Source: Trigonopsis variabilis (lineage: Eukaryota > Ascomycota > Trigonopsidomycetes > Trigonopsidales > Trigonopsidaceae). Taken from it: a DNA stretch of 64,000 nucleotides. This document shows positions 12,158-22,639 of the stretch, one piece after another; position 1 is the first letter of the stretch, and every line of letters begins with the position of its first letter. The stretch is from the NCBI GenBank assembly GCA_003707065.3, contig PPXM03000005.1, positions 910,501 to 974,500 on the forward strand, read 5' to 3'. The translations under genes and the position numbers were made by a program. The notes beneath the pieces were generated by a model. That model did no database searches, had not been told where the DNA came from, and saw nothing but the letters and a program-made list of their open reading frames with translations.

Positions 12158-13354
12158 ATGCAATCATATATTGCTCTAGGACTTGAAGGATCCGCTAATA
12201 AATTGGGTGTCGGAATCATCCGTCAATATGAAGATGACGCCAAAAGGGTAGATATTTTGTCCAATCTTCGAGACACCTATATTACTCCTCCCGGGCAAGG
12301 GTTTCTCCCTCGAGATACTGCTTTACATCACAGACAATTTGTGGTGAAGTTAGTCAAGAAATCATTGGAAGAATCATCCCTTAAACCTCGAGACATCGAC
12401 TGTATTTGTTTCACGCAAGGCCCCGGTATGGGAGCTCCTCTCCAAAGTGTCGCAATTGCAGCTAGGGCTTTAAGCTTACTCTGGAATAAGCCCTTGGTGG
12501 GTGTCAATCATTGTGTTGGACGTAAGTATTTTTTAGGGCTATATCTGATTGAAAAGACATCGAAATGGGCCGAGAGATCACTGGAGCAGATAATCCCGTC
12601 GTTCTTTACGTTTCTGGAGGCAATACACAGGTTATTGCTTATTCCCATCAAAGGTTGGCCTCCCTATTGTCTCTTATTTACATTTTAGATATCGTATTTT
12701 CGGTGAAACCCTAGATATTGCGGTTGGTAATTGTCTGGACCGATTCGCCCGAGTGCTCTGTATCCCAAATGCTCCTAGTCCTGGATACAATATTGAACAG
12801 CTTGCTAAGAAGTATGAATTCTGAATTGTACTTGCTAATATCTCAGGGGAAAGCATCTATTGAATTTACCGTATACAGTTAAAGGAATGGATTTATCAAT
12901 GTCCGGCGTTCTTGGATATATTGAGTCAGTAGCCTTGGCCATGCAAAATGGAGAGACGGTCAAAGCTGAAGATGGTCACGACGTGACTGTTGAAGATCTG
13001 TGTTATTCTCTCCAGGAGAACTTATTCGCCATGTTGGTGGAAATTACGGAACGTGCCATGGCACATGTTGGGACTACTCAAGTTCTCATCGTTGGAGGAG
13101 TTGGGTGTAATCTCCGGCTTCAAGAAATGATGGGGATTATGGCAAGTGAGCGTGGAGGCTCCGTATATGCCACAGATGAACGGTAGGAGGTCTTTATGAT
13201 AATACTAACCTAAAGATTTTGTATAGATAATGGTATTATGATCGCTCAAGCAGGTCTATTGGCCTTTCGAGAGGGCTATCAAACTGAGATCAGGGATTCT
13301 GTATGCACCCAACGATTCCGGACAGATGAAGTTTTGGTCAATTGGAGAAATTGA
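12158..13354 (+). CDS. KAE1: KEOPS catalytic subunit Kae1 (tRNA t6A threonylcarbamoyltransferase)
   Basis: Transfers the threonylcarbamoyl group to A37 of ANN-decoding tRNAs within the KEOPS/EKC complex. Five exons (12158-12521, 12557-12653, 12689-12811, 12847-13182, 13216-13354) give 352 residues; introns are 33-35 nt. One donor is the unusual GTTGGC (12654). The metal-binding HxxxH sits in GVNHCVGHIEMGR, formed across the first splice. [32 protein letters not shown] and [13 protein letters not shown] follow, all ASKHA/Kae1 signatures. No mitochondrial presequence is present, so this is the cytosolic/nuclear enzyme and not Qri7. It lies 193 bp downstream of PNP on the same strand. Confidence 0.96.
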
Positions 13355-13564
13355 CACTAATTTATCAATATTGCTTATCTCTCATCTCCGAAGCGTTTAC
13401 CATTTTCCGTTACTGGAACGTACCACTGGGAGAAGCCGTTGGGAGTTCAGAAAATTTCTTTCCGTTACAATCTCTTCCACCCTCCCGTTCCACCAGTGTC
13501 ATTTCTCTGTGTGGTTCGTCGAAGTTTACAACTCACGATCCTATAACTATCTCTTCTCTGGAGC

Positions 13565-14378
13565 ATGTCAAGTTCGGAAGACTCGGATTATGAATCCTTA
13601 AGGCCGTCTAGAAACGAAGGTAATTTCTTAGATATGATTGTCCAGCTAATCGTTAGATGTATCTTTCCAAGAGCTCCTAAAAAAGAAAGCATCAGAAAAA
13701 ACAAAAGGATCTAGTAGAATCGAGTTGGACGGACGAAGGACAAAGACAAACGTATCGTCAAAAAGAAAGGGGGTGCTTACGACGAAACCACCTTCAGGGT
13801 TCTCCATCGAGGACGATGAACACAGCGATGATGAAATAGGCGGCGAGCAAAATAATAAAAAGAAAAGCAAGCATGCCCCCCGAGAATTGAGCTCTAAAAA
13901 GGCCGTCAGCTGGAAACGTCAAGTGATTGACACTCCCCGAATAATTCGGAGAGATCCCAGATTTGACTATGTTCAGGGTAAAACTGATGAAGATCAAGTC
14001 AGGAAGAATTATGGTTTCTTATTGGACTATCAGCGTACTGAAGTAGCTGAGTTAGAGAAACGATTAGCGAAGATTAAAGATCCGGCCGAAAAGGCTGATG
14101 CAGAGAGAACGATCCAATCAATGAAATCCAAAATCAGAACCGAGGAAGATAAAACATTTGCTAAGCAAGTACTAAAGGACTACGAAAGGAAACAGCGTGA
14201 ACTTGTTAAGCAAGGAAAGAAGCCTTATTATCTGAAAGAGTCGGAAAAAAAGAAATTGATTTTGACGGAAAAATTCAAGAGCATGAAGAAGACAGAGATA
14301 AATAAAGCGATCAAGAGAAAGATTAAAAAGGTATCTTCCAAAGCTCGGAGGAATATCCCTTCAGAACGGATGGAATAG
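13565..14378 (+). CDS. RRP36: rRNA biogenesis protein RRP36
   Basis: Nucleolar factor of the 90S pre-ribosome needed for early cleavages of 18S precursor rRNA. Exons 13565-13619 and 13657-14378 give 258 residues, with a 37-nt intron. The N-terminal third is acidic/serine-rich. The conserved core is IRRDPRFDYVQG followed by NYGFLLDYQ, and then a long Lys/Arg/Glu-rich helical segment ending KKVSSKARRNIPSERME. This order is the family signature. Start ATG at 13565 opens a Ser/Asp/Glu-rich product that joins in frame. Its 3' end faces the rhodanese gene 94 bp away. Confidence 0.9.
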
Positions 14379-14471
14379 ATTGGGTCGGTTTGTACTATAG
14401 TTACGAGAGCCATCTCACTACAATCACGTTCAGATTTCTCACCACATTATCTCACATTCAACAAAGTCTGG

Positions 14472-15116
14472 CTATTTGGATTCAGGTTTGGCTTCGACGT
14501 GGGCGATTTCTCCACCGTGTTGTTTCCAATCTTCAAATGATCCCACGTAATTTCCACGTTTATCATATCCATATGTTTGGGCCAAATTCTCAGCAGCAGT
14601 GCTTCGGACGCCCGCTAAGCAGTAAAAAACCAGCTCCTTGGACGTGGGAGGCTTGTCAAATCCAAAAGTTTCTTTGAATGTCTCGTTGTCCAATCCAAGA
14701 GCTCCCGGAGAAGATTTGACTGGAATATTGACAGCCGTAGGAATATAGCCCTCGGCGGCAAGCTCTGCAGGTTCTCGGACATCAACAAGAACTGTATCGG
14801 GGTGAGGATGAGAGATAAGGTCCTTTATTTTCTCAAAGTCGTATTTTTTCGCTACTGAGAGACCGCTATCAGACAAGAGTCTTATCTGAGAATTATGGCT
14901 GAGGAGAGGCCGCCAAACGCGAGAAGCAGTTCTAGAGGATGAAGATGGAGGATGACCGGGGGCGTAGATAGCGCAGGATAGGGAGCCCGAATGACGTGGA
15001 CGCAACTTAATTGCCGTTGTCAGGAAGCGGTTCATAGAACCTCGAGGCGTCCCTTGAGATATCATAGCTGATAGCTGCTTGCTGAGCGAGGCTCGCGAAG
15101 GGCCTGCGAGCGACAT
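14472..15116 (-). CDS. Mitochondrial single-domain rhodanese (thiosulfate sulfurtransferase)
   Basis: Single exon, 214 residues. Residues 1-90 are Ser/Arg/Thr-rich with few acids, as in a mitochondrial targeting region. The rhodanese domain spans about 95-205: DTVLVDVREPAELAAEGYIP (CH2A-like), NIPVKSSPGALG, then the active-site loop YCLAGVRSTAAE, where the Cys takes up sulfur, and a closing NYVGSFEDWKQHGGEI. This is the Rdl1/Rdl2-like type; physiological donor and acceptor cannot be read from sequence. The ATG at 15116 opens the basic leader. Confidence 0.88.
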   Translation of the reverse strand: MSLAGPSRASLSKQLSAMISQGTPRGSMNRFLTTAIKLRPRHSGSLSCAIYAPGHPPSSSSRTASRVWRPLLSHNSQIRLLSDSGLSVAKKYDFEKIKDLISHPHPDTVLVDVREPAELAAEGYIPTAVNIPVKSSPGALGLDNETFKETFGFDKPPTSKELVFYCLAGVRSTAAENLAQTYGYDKRGNYVGSFEDWKQHGGEIAHVEAKPESK

Positions 15117-16207
15117 GGTGATGAGGGACTGGCAGGCAGCGTTGCGTTGACAATAGTGACGTGACTGTGGCGGTAGAAGGGTCTGAGCGAATATTTTAAC
15201 ACAATCGATTTTAGATCCTTTCTACGGACTTCCTATTCGCTTTTGAAATGGTGAGAAAAATGTATCTTATATTTGGCCACGTCTTATCTATCTTCCACCT
15301 CCAGTGCCGTTGGGTTTCGTACTATCGGAGCTGAGACGGTGTAACAGCGATAAATCAGCGTCGCGACAGCAAAGATCAAGGGAACTCATGTAATACTACA
15401 AGCCACCAAATATAATCAACGAGCAGTACAGAAATTATTCTGTAATAGGACTGGTACGTTTTGTTTTCAATTGACGAACTGTGTAGAATCATGCTTTACC
15501 GATTATATCCGAAGCAACACCAGTAGAGAACTATGGTGAGAGCAAACAATAGAATTCATTTCTTAATTAAACTGTCTTCGTATGCACATCTTATTGAGAC
15601 ATTAAAAACACATTGAGGCAGCTTCCTTAACATATCAAGAGTATGTATGGTAAAATTGATCCCTGATCCTACTATTATTTGGCAACTCTTGACAATCTTA
15701 ATAGCTGATCAAAAGTTTGAAAAGAATCATATACGCTGTCATATTGAGGGTAACTTTACATCGGCTAGGAATCTGCATTGCAAGTGCAGTCTGCATTTCT
15801 ATGAAGCAAGAGCAATGATGTGTGCAAGTTACCAGGCCAAGGAGCACAAATTGGAAATGATACCGTATTGATGGCTGTCTATATTGTCCATATCTTTTAA
15901 AATGATTTGTGGCTCAGGACAAGGAGAGCTTCAAAAGGCGCCCTTTCAATAAGGGGTTGCAGGTCATTCGTCTCATCAGAATGATGCTTAGTGGGCAGAT
16001 AAATTGATATGTAGACTATGCATTGGACTTTCACGTTCTCTTCATACTATACCACCACAGGCAAGATCGGGTTTGTCCTCTCTATTCAAGACATGAAAAA
16101 TTTCAATCCTGAAAATAAGATAAGTGCAATCCACTTCCGCTAGACGGAGATAGATATTCTTTCTTCGGTTATCAAAGACAGCCTGAAAAGCGTCAGCAAC
16201 CTCAACC
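15117..16207. other. Intergenic, about 1.1 kb, no recognised gene
   Basis: It lies between the rhodanese start and the cyclin 3' end. An ATG-initiated frame at 15647-15871 (74 codons, several Cys and His) is open, but it has no recognisable fold and no neighbouring splice logic, so I do not call it. I see no tRNA-like boxes or repeats. Confidence 0.5.
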
Positions 16208-17378
16208 TCAATCAAGAACGGCGCCGTTCTGGCACAGTTCTTTTTCTCTCAATTCTCGATCTACGTTCCAATCAAGGACGAACCTGACAGCTCCACGCTC
16301 CCCAATGGAAGAATCCCTTAACTCTAGAGAAGGTCCCTTTACCTCCGGAGTGGTGTCTTTATCAGTTTCCAAGTTATTAAAAAATATCTGAAGCTCCATC
16401 ACTTTGGACAGATCATGGCCTGCATTGTGCAATCTTGTCTGATTAAGAGATTCGTTATACATCAGAAGAATTTCGGAGATACATTCTGCGCTTTAGTCCT
16501 GATAACGAAAGCACCACTTACCCAAGACAGTTGACTCTTCTGTATGCGAGACGAAAAAGGGGTCAGGTCTGAAATCAGTCTCAATAATCTTGGCAGCAAT
16601 CTGACAACAAGCGATAGCAATAGTATGAGGGGTGTACTTCAAATGGATATATGTTTTGTAAGCATCGATATTGAGATCCCATGCTAAGGCAGCCAATTCC
16701 TTTGGACCTAAATTGTTATTCAGATTTCAGAGATAGGAATCGGCTTACATTCTTTAGATAGTTTTATAATATATTTTTGAGGGTGTCTGAAGCGGAAATC
16801 AAAAGAATCTGTCTCCAGCACTTGACGCTCCAAGCCAGCCACCTTCCTTCTTAGTTCTTCAACCTGGGCCTGTATAATCAGTATTTCGCTAAGAGAAACT
16901 CTTACATTCTCTTCCGAATCAATAGTTTGCCCGGGATGTCTCAATTCAAGGCTGACAGCAACCAAAGTCCTTAAACGCTTAACAGTATCTTCGATCTTTG
17001 TGGCCAAGCATAAAGATGCTAATGCCATATCCTTCAATTATTAGCTTTTTTTCGAGTTTGGGTGCTTACAAGAACCAGAGTTTCAGAAAAAGCGCTATTG
17101 AGGACGAGGAACCGATGAAAGAGGATCATGGCAGTAGAGATGGTCCTCAATGGACTAAACTATTAGCATTTATAACAGACACCTCATTCATACAATTGCA
17201 TTATTTTGCTTATTCCAACAATATGATTGAAAGCAAGTGAGGAAAATTGTCGCTGCCTCAACCGAGATTCTTTCTTCTGAGCCATGAGTTGATCAATCTG
17301 ATCAGATGTCAAATATGACCTTGAAATCTGGACTGCCAAAGGAAATGGATCATTTGGTTCTGTCAAGAAGAAGCTCAT
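16208..17378 (-). CDS. Cyclin of the Ctk2/cyclin K type (CTD-kinase cyclin)
   Basis: Regulatory cyclin for a transcriptional CDK that phosphorylates the RNA polymerase II C-terminal domain. Six exons (17378-17194, 17154-17070, 17031-16906, 16869-16749, 16707-16522, 16485-16208) give 326 residues; introns are 36-41 nt. The cyclin box is assembled across splices: KIMQFPLRTISTAMILFHRF, DMALASLCLATKIEDT, then LERQVLETDSFDFRFRHPQKY, which is typical of cyclins K/L/Ctk2. A second cyclin fold follows (KELAALAWDLNIDAY, IAIACCQIAAK). The acidic C-terminal tail has no RS repeats, which argues against cyclin L. Cyclin family is firm; the Ctk2 subfamily is an inference. Confidence 0.8.
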
Positions 17379-17472
17379 CTATTTCAACAAAGAATATAGA
17401 TGGTATTGTAACGGCAGTTTTCCTTGATACAAGCAACACGTGACTGTCTGATAATTCCCAACTTCTATTCTC

Positions 17473-18550
17473 ATGAGATTAACAGAGAGTTTAATCTTGC
17501 AGTTAGGCCTGATTTCTTCTGTAATATGTACTCTTCCTGTCGTTATGTGGCATGGAATGGGTGATAATTACAACTCGACGGGGATTCACAAGACAGAAAA
17601 GCTTATCAAGACGCTATTCAATGGAACCTTCACTCACTCGGTTTTTCTTGCTGATGATCCTAATACTGATAGCGTCCAAGGTTTATTTGGGAAAGTAGAC
17701 AATCAGGTAAGAATTTATATCTGTTTCTAATCTGATAACTGAAGATTGAATTAGTTTGCGACCAATTGGCGTCTATCCCTGAACTTCGAGGCGGATTTAA
17801 TGGAATAGGATTTTCTCAAGGAGGATTGTTTCTACGAGCCTACAGTCAACGATGCAATGACCCTCCTTTGAGACGTTTGATATCGTTTGGCAGCCCTCAT
17901 AATGGTGAGGATACAAAAGATATTCTGACTTGCGACTAACAACAAGGAATATCTGATTTACCGCCATGTGAGAATGGTGATCTCGGTTGTCAACAGCGTA
18001 ACAAAGCTATCATATCTCATATGTGGAATCCTTGGGTTCAGGGCCATGTGGTACAAGCTCAGTATTTTCGGGTATTGGAGTCCTTAAATATGTTAATTGT
18101 CTAATGGTTAGGATCCATCTGATTTTGATCAGTACTTGGAATCTTCAGCCTTTCTAGCGGATATAAATAATGAGCGTGAAGATAAGAATTCAACTTATAA
18201 AGACAACTTATCGAGCTTGGAGAAACTGGTTCTGGTCGTCTTTGAGGATGACGAGACATTGGTTCCCAAGGAAAGTGCAGTGAGTTTCCTTGTCAGTTAC
18301 CGTTTTTAATAATATTCAGTGGTTTTGGGATACCGACCCTGTATCAGGATCATTGATTCCTTTACGGGATCGGGTGTCATACAAAGCGGACCATTTGGGC
18401 TTGAGAACTCTGGATGAAATGGAGCGTGTTTTCTTTGAAGCGCTTCCTGGGGAGCATATGGCGGTCACTAAGAAGTCAATGTCACAAATGTTTCTTAAAT
18501 ATTTCGGAGACACAGACACTGACACCGATAGACTTAGGGTTCAAGGATAG
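17473..18550 (+). CDS. PPT1: Palmitoyl-protein thioesterase (PPT1 family)
   Basis: Lysosomal/vacuolar thioesterase that removes palmitate from cysteines of degraded proteins. Five exons (17473-17706, 17745-17904, 17947-18071, 18112-18279, 18320-18550) give 305 residues, the family length; introns are 38-42 nt. A hydrophobic signal peptide covers residues 1-19. It is followed by VVMWHGMGDNYN (oxyanion region), GIGFSQGGLFLRAY with the catalytic Ser near 100, FGSPHNG, MWNPWVQG, VVFEDDETLVPKES with the likely Asp, and KADHLGL with the catalytic His near 255. Several N-glycosylation sequons (NST, NGT) fit a secreted enzyme. It starts 94 bp from the divergent cyclin gene and converges on the L1-domain gene. 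Confidence 0.94.
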
Positions 18551-18639
18551 GAAAAATTCTCAGGCATTATTAGTGAAGGAAATACGATACGATGCTGTTT
18601 AAGATCTCCGATGATCAACGATAAACCTATACTGTACAA

Positions 18640-18790
18640 TTAATGTAACTTGCGCTTCTTGGGAAATTTTCAGCATCTCTGTAATTTCTCTCTGTCATCT
18701 TCACAAAGAGTCTGACTCCATACTTAATGTAACTTGCGCTTCTTAAAGACTTTCTTAGGAGTCTCTGCCGGCTTCTCCTTATCATCTTCC
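18640..18790. repeat. Imperfect tandem duplication of the 3' end of the L1-domain gene
   Basis: An identical 21-nt string occurs at 18640-18660 and 18724-18744, period 84 nt. The adjoining 40 or so bases (18661-18703 versus 18745-18790) are also alignable with mismatches and small gaps. The second copy is the live 3' coding end, including the stop codon of the minus-strand gene; the first is a decayed extra copy in its 3' flank. Confidence 0.75.
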
Positions 18791-19599
18791 AGGATATCAT
18801 CATCATTATCCAGCTTTTCGGCGATGTAAATAGGCAGACTAGTGCTGGTTGCTGATTTTATTGAAATACTTTGAATTCCATCCCACTTGCCCTTGATTGC
18901 ACTCTTTCCTTCTCCAGTCAGTTGCTCGACCACCTTGTTTATATTATCGACCAATTCTTCGGGACTAAAGGAGGAAAATCCTATCCGAAGACTGAGGCAC
19001 GACCCAGGAGCGTCCAAGTAATAAGTCTTTTTCAGAGCCTTGTTCAAATGGTTTTTTACTGTTTCTAGTGAAATCTTATCTTTGGAACCAGTCGATGACA
19101 TGGGGATGCCAACGGGGATTTTTCGAGATTCATAAAAGATCTTTCCAAGAAGTTTTGGCAACAATGGAAGCACCCGCTCATCTGCAAGGAATAAATCATA
19201 AGAATCCCGCAATAGTCTGCGGGATTCATAGGTCTTAAATTTGCCTTTTAACTTCGACACTCCAATAATCCTCTCAACCCGCGGTTTCAGGTTATTTTCT
19301 CCCTCAAGCAAGGCATCTTTATAGGTTCTCTGTGGGTCCTTAACAAAAATACACACATTATCAGTATCTCCATAAAGTGAATGTTCCAGAGTCAATCCTT
19401 TAGGCTTAAGGTTTCTTTCCTGGGCTAGAAATTTCTTGAGAGAGACCACCAAATAAATTGGCGTCTTATCTGGTTCATCATCTAGCAAATTAGGCTTGGT
19501 CTTTTTCTCAGAAGAGACTTTCTGTAAATGATCTAGTAGGGCTTTAACAGCCCGTTTAGTCTTCTTCGAATCTAAAGCTTCCACTTTCTGATCCTTCAT
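18724..19599 (-). CDS. Ribosomal L1-domain nucleolar protein (UTP30/CIC1 family)
   Basis: Single exon of 291 residues. It has the L1-fold pattern of the Utp30/Cic1/RSL1D1 group: PIYLVVSLKKF, FVKDPQRTYKD, YDLFLADERVLPLLPKLLGKIFYES, IPVGIP, and a C-terminal KALKKTYYLDAPGSCLSLRI strand. These proteins work in pre-rRNA processing, Utp30 in the small-subunit processome and Cic1 in 60S precursors. The C-terminus ends in a basic KKVFKKRKLH, a plausible nuclear/nucleolar signal. I cannot separate Utp30 from Cic1 by eye; the length is closer to Utp30. The 3' end carries a decayed tandem duplication. Confidence 0.82.
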   Translation of the reverse strand: MKDQKVEALDSKKTKRAVKALLDHLQKVSSEKKTKPNLLDDEPDKTPIYLVVSLKKFLAQERNLKPKGLTLEHSLYGDTDNVCIFVKDPQRTYKDALLEGENNLKPRVERIIGVSKLKGKFKTYESRRLLRDSYDLFLADERVLPLLPKLLGKIFYESRKIPVGIPMSSTGSKDKISLETVKNHLNKALKKTYYLDAPGSCLSLRIGFSSFSPEELVDNINKVVEQLTGEGKSAIKGKWDGIQSISIKSATSTSLPIYIAEKLDNDDDILEDDKEKPAETPKKVFKKRKLH

Positions 19600-20102
19600 G
19601 TTTGAGCTTTGGATAAATTTTTCTGCTGGGACTTCCTAGTTGGGACAATGTAACGCTAAACGAATCTCGAATCCCAAGTCTCGATCATTTTCTAGACATG
19701 CATTGGCAAGAAAAATTATAAAGAATACATCCGATAGGGGAAAAAACATCCCATCTAAGAGAAGACTACCAAATCATGTTTGTTTTTTTCGCCCTTGGTT
19801 TTTGATCAAATGAGACAGCCGAACAATATTATTCATCAGTCCGGTAGGCAAAAATGGCAGTTCTTTCAAGGAACGGTAGCATTATTGCTCTGGTTTCTGT
19901 TGGACTACGCATATAGCTCCAGATTTTTCGGGGTAGCACTCATCCGTCCACGTACTCGAGATTTCATTGAGGAGACTGTTCCATCACGCGAACTTGGCTT
20001 GATCTTGTCTCTTTCATAATTTAGGCAATCTAGCAAAACATGAACCGTAAGAGTTAGGTAATTACCAACAGAATGCACAATTGATTGTATAGTTACACAT
20101 AT
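19600..20102. other. Intergenic upstream of the L1-domain gene
   Basis: 503 bp holding its promoter and the 3' flank of the small mitochondrial gene, which is on the same strand. A plus-strand frame from an internal ATG near 19810 to 20019 includes a hydrophobic segment, but it has no known motif and is not called. Confidence 0.4.
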
Positions 20103-20449
20103 TTAAAGAGGTTTGGCGGGATTGGCAGGAGCAACAGCAGCCTTTCCTTTCGATTCATCATATAGCTGATTGTACCGCCTAAATTTCTCCTCTTCATCCT
20201 TGAGTCGATAGTTAATGATACCATAAGGTTCAAATAATGCCAGTCCGACGTAAACGGCAGCAATGCCTCCGACGACAATCAACGTATTCTGGCGCCAGTT
20301 GGCAGGATTATGAAACCATCCACCAGTGGTTGCCCACACATGCTTATTTGTTAGCAACTCTGACTGTCATATGCCTTACTTTAGGAAAAGGATATCGGCC
20401 GTGTCCACCCTTGGATTAGCTGTTATAGTAAAACGTTTGCTCATACCAT
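20103..20449 (-). CDS. Small mitochondrial-type single-span membrane protein
   Basis: Reconstructed as three exons: 20449-20447 (the ATG alone), 20409-20380 and 20342-20103, giving 90 residues. The product opens MGGHGRYPFPKHVWATTGGW, a pattern I associate with short fungal inner-membrane proteins. It continues NPANWRQNT, one membrane span (IVVGGIAAVYVGLALF), and a charged helix KDEEEKFRRYNQ. Size and topology fit an accessory respiratory or inner-membrane subunit, but I cannot name it. The 37-nt introns carry normal GTATGA/GTAAGG donors. Unspliced, the second codon after ATG would be followed by a stop, so the first splice is obligatory. The start exon is the least certain part. Confidence 0.65.
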
Positions 20450-20866
20450 AGTGAAAAAGTCAAGAGAATCTAGGTCTAGCTTAAAGAGGTTGTTTAACTC
20501 AAACAGACAAGTAAACCGAAATTAGTCGACCTTAATGGATCAAGGATTCTGACAACTGTGATTGGTAGCAGTGGTTGCTAGGGAGTAAAGCATGTCATCT
20601 CAGATGTATCACGTGACAGTGAAGGGGAAAAGTACTTTGAGACTGACTTTATCTCAAGGTAACAAACCTAAATAACACATTTAACTAGCTCAATCCAAGC
20701 AACTGTGCGTTCAGCGAGGAAGTTTACAAAGTCGTGTGCTATAGCAAAAAACACCTGCAATTGTGGCACAAGTGCGTCGAAGTTACGGTCGTCGCAACCG
20801 TCCGGCTAGACAACAGAAAAAATTTCTCTGACTTTGATCTAGGCAAAAGGGAGGAAGAGGCAGACG
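20450..20866. other. Divergent promoter region
   Basis: 417 bp between the small mitochondrial gene and the mL44 gene, two divergently transcribed genes for mitochondrial proteins. A plus-strand open frame 20734-20952 overlaps the mL44 start in another frame and looks incidental. No motif is named with confidence. Confidence 0.4.
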
Positions 20867-22210
20867 ATGCTCAGAGCATTATCGATTGCGTCAAAATCAA
20901 GATGTGGAATATGTCAGACGACAATGGTTGGCGGATCACGGGCTGGATATAGTGGCTCTATAGGATCTTCATTTCAATCTTTAAGCCGTCAAATGCACCA
21001 AAGTTATAATTGTCGGGCAGAGGGTGGGTCAACGTGTTTAATATCTTATCTAACAATAGACCTGAGTCGGCCATCAGAAAGTAAATCGAGTTCGACCAAG
21101 TCAAGTGAGCCTCTTCACCTCATTAGCGGAGAGAGATGGAATGAGCGAAAGATCCAGCAATATCCGGTCCCCATGAATCTCATAAATAAGAATCCCGAAC
21201 TTCACACTCTTCATGCTCGATTGAAGCTTCCCAAGGCTTTTACCTTGAGTATGCTTTCTGAATGTCTTAATCATGTTGTCGCTCCTAAAGTCAAGGACGA
21301 AAATGGAAAGATCATTGCTCGATCATTCACTACATGTAAACCGGTTAAAATGATGGGTGATTCATTATTACAGATGATTGTATCTGAATACCTTGTCTGC
21401 CGATACCCGCGTTTACCTCGAAATCTTATTGTCAATGCGTACCAGGAATTTTTTGGTCCCTCTGTTCTCCGACAATTAGGAGAGAGCTGGGGTATAGAGC
21501 GAGCATTCGAACCTGCTGTCATTGGTGAGCGTCGGACTTATACCGAGCTAGGAAAGCTCCGTTTTGCTGGAGTTTATAAGCACCGGTTATTTGGATTGAG
21601 TGTGTTGTCTGATGCTGCTTATATTCGGACTCTTCGCCAAAACAACTTACCGATCCCTGCCGAATTCGGGAAGAAGTTGGATCCTGATTACAATAATGGG
21701 AAGCTCTCTGAGAAAGCTAGCAAAGAACTAGACTTTGCTATTGGTCAGTTAGAAACTTATGAGACAGCCATATCTGATTCTGTCAAGGCTGTAATTGGCA
21801 GTTTGTATTATGTTGAAGGTCTTGGGTCAGCCAAGAAGTTTATCAATGATCACATCCTTTCACGAAAAGTTGATATTAAGTCGATGTTTTATTTTGTCCA
21901 TCCTACCCGAGAGTTATCTCGGCTGTGTGCGCGAAACAAGTTTCTGCCTCCAGTCTCTCGTCTCTTGGCCGAAACTGGTCGATTGTCCGCTACACCTGTT
22001 TATATAGTCGGAGTTTTTTCAGGTCGAGATAAACTGGGAGAAGGCCAGGGATCAAGTATCCGCGAAGCTAAAATGCGAGCTTCTGTCAATGCCTTGAAAT
22101 CGTGGTACCTCTATGAACCCGATCATGTGACATCTCCAACCGACCGACTGATCGATAGTCAAGCGGAATTCGAGCCTGTCTATGTTTGCAATGTCGGAAC
22201 TATAATCTAA
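20867..22210 (+). CDS. MRPL3: Mitochondrial large-subunit ribosomal protein mL44 (MrpL3), RNase III-like
   Basis: Component of the mitochondrial 54S/39S subunit, built from a catalytically inactive RNase III fold plus a double-stranded-RNA-binding domain. The open frame gives 447 residues; with a likely 36-nt intron (21024-21059, CTAACAATAG end) removed it is 435, because the intron is a multiple of three. The N-terminus MLRALSIASKSRC suits a mitochondrial presequence. The RNase III-like part runs about residues 120-320 (KMMGDSLLQMIVSEYLVCRY, ELGKLRFAGVYKH, AVIGSLYYVEG). The dsRBD follows (TPVYIVGVFSGRDKLGEGQG, SIREAKMRASVNALKSWY). The catalytic RNase III signature ERLEFLGD is degenerate here, as expected for mL44. 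Confidence 0.9.
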   Translation: MLRALSIASKSRCGICQTTMVGGSRAGYSGSIGSSFQSLSRQMHQSYNCRAEGGSTCLISYLTIDLSRPSESKSSSTKSSEPLHLISGERWNERKIQQYPVPMNLINKNPELHTLHARLKLPKAFTLSMLSECLNHVVAPKVKDENGKIIARSFTTCKPVKMMGDSLLQMIVSEYLVCRYPRLPRNLIVNAYQEFFGPSVLRQLGESWGIERAFEPAVIGERRTYTELGKLRFAGVYKHRLFGLSVLSDAAYIRTLRQNNLPIPAEFGKKLDPDYNNGKLSEKASKELDFAIGQLETYETAISDSVKAVIGSLYYVEGLGSAKKFINDHILSRKVDIKSMFYFVHPTRELSRLCARNKFLPPVSRLLAETGRLSATPVYIVGVFSGRDKLGEGQGSSIREAKMRASVNALKSWYLYEPDHVTSPTDRLIDSQAEFEPVYVCNVGTII

Positions 22211-22639
22211 ACGGGCACATATCAAATTAACGTGCATCATGGCTCTTTGATGTAAATATTTGCTGGACTGATGGCCGCCAACTTGTTCATAGAAGGTCAT
22301 ACTTTGAAGTCTCTGTTTGAATGTTGTCAATAATCATGCATTCGGTGCTATGGAAAAGGCTATAGTAGCCTATGAAAGTGAGTCTGATATCTGTCGATAC
22401 AAAATTTTCAGTTATGTGAGGGTTTCTCGAGCGTAGAGCGTCATAAATTATGAATTACAGATAATAGTAGCCATGTTTATGTGTATACGAGATAGTGTCA
22501 CCAGTGTTCCCCTACACTCGTTTAACGGTAATATGTCCATAATGGACTAGTTAGGCTGGAATTGGTTGTCCAGGGAACCCTCTTACCAAATTCAGTACCA
22601 GAGTTACTGGGAGTTAAAAAATTCTTGTTTCCCAGGAAA
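22211..22639. other. Intergenic upstream of UTP21
   Basis: 429 bp, 3' flank of mL44 and promoter of UTP21. I see no gene or repeat. Confidence 0.4.

Noticed and set aside
15647-15871. 74-codon Cys/His-containing frame
   Set aside because: Cys/His spacing does not match any zinc module; composition close to random.
19810-20019. Short plus-strand frame with a hydrophobic segment
   Set aside because: No family resemblance, no splice partner, sits in a promoter region.
21001-21100. mL44 as an active RNase III (Dicer-like) enzyme
   Set aside because: The catalytic acidic signature is missing and the N-terminus and domain layout match the mitochondrial ribosomal protein.
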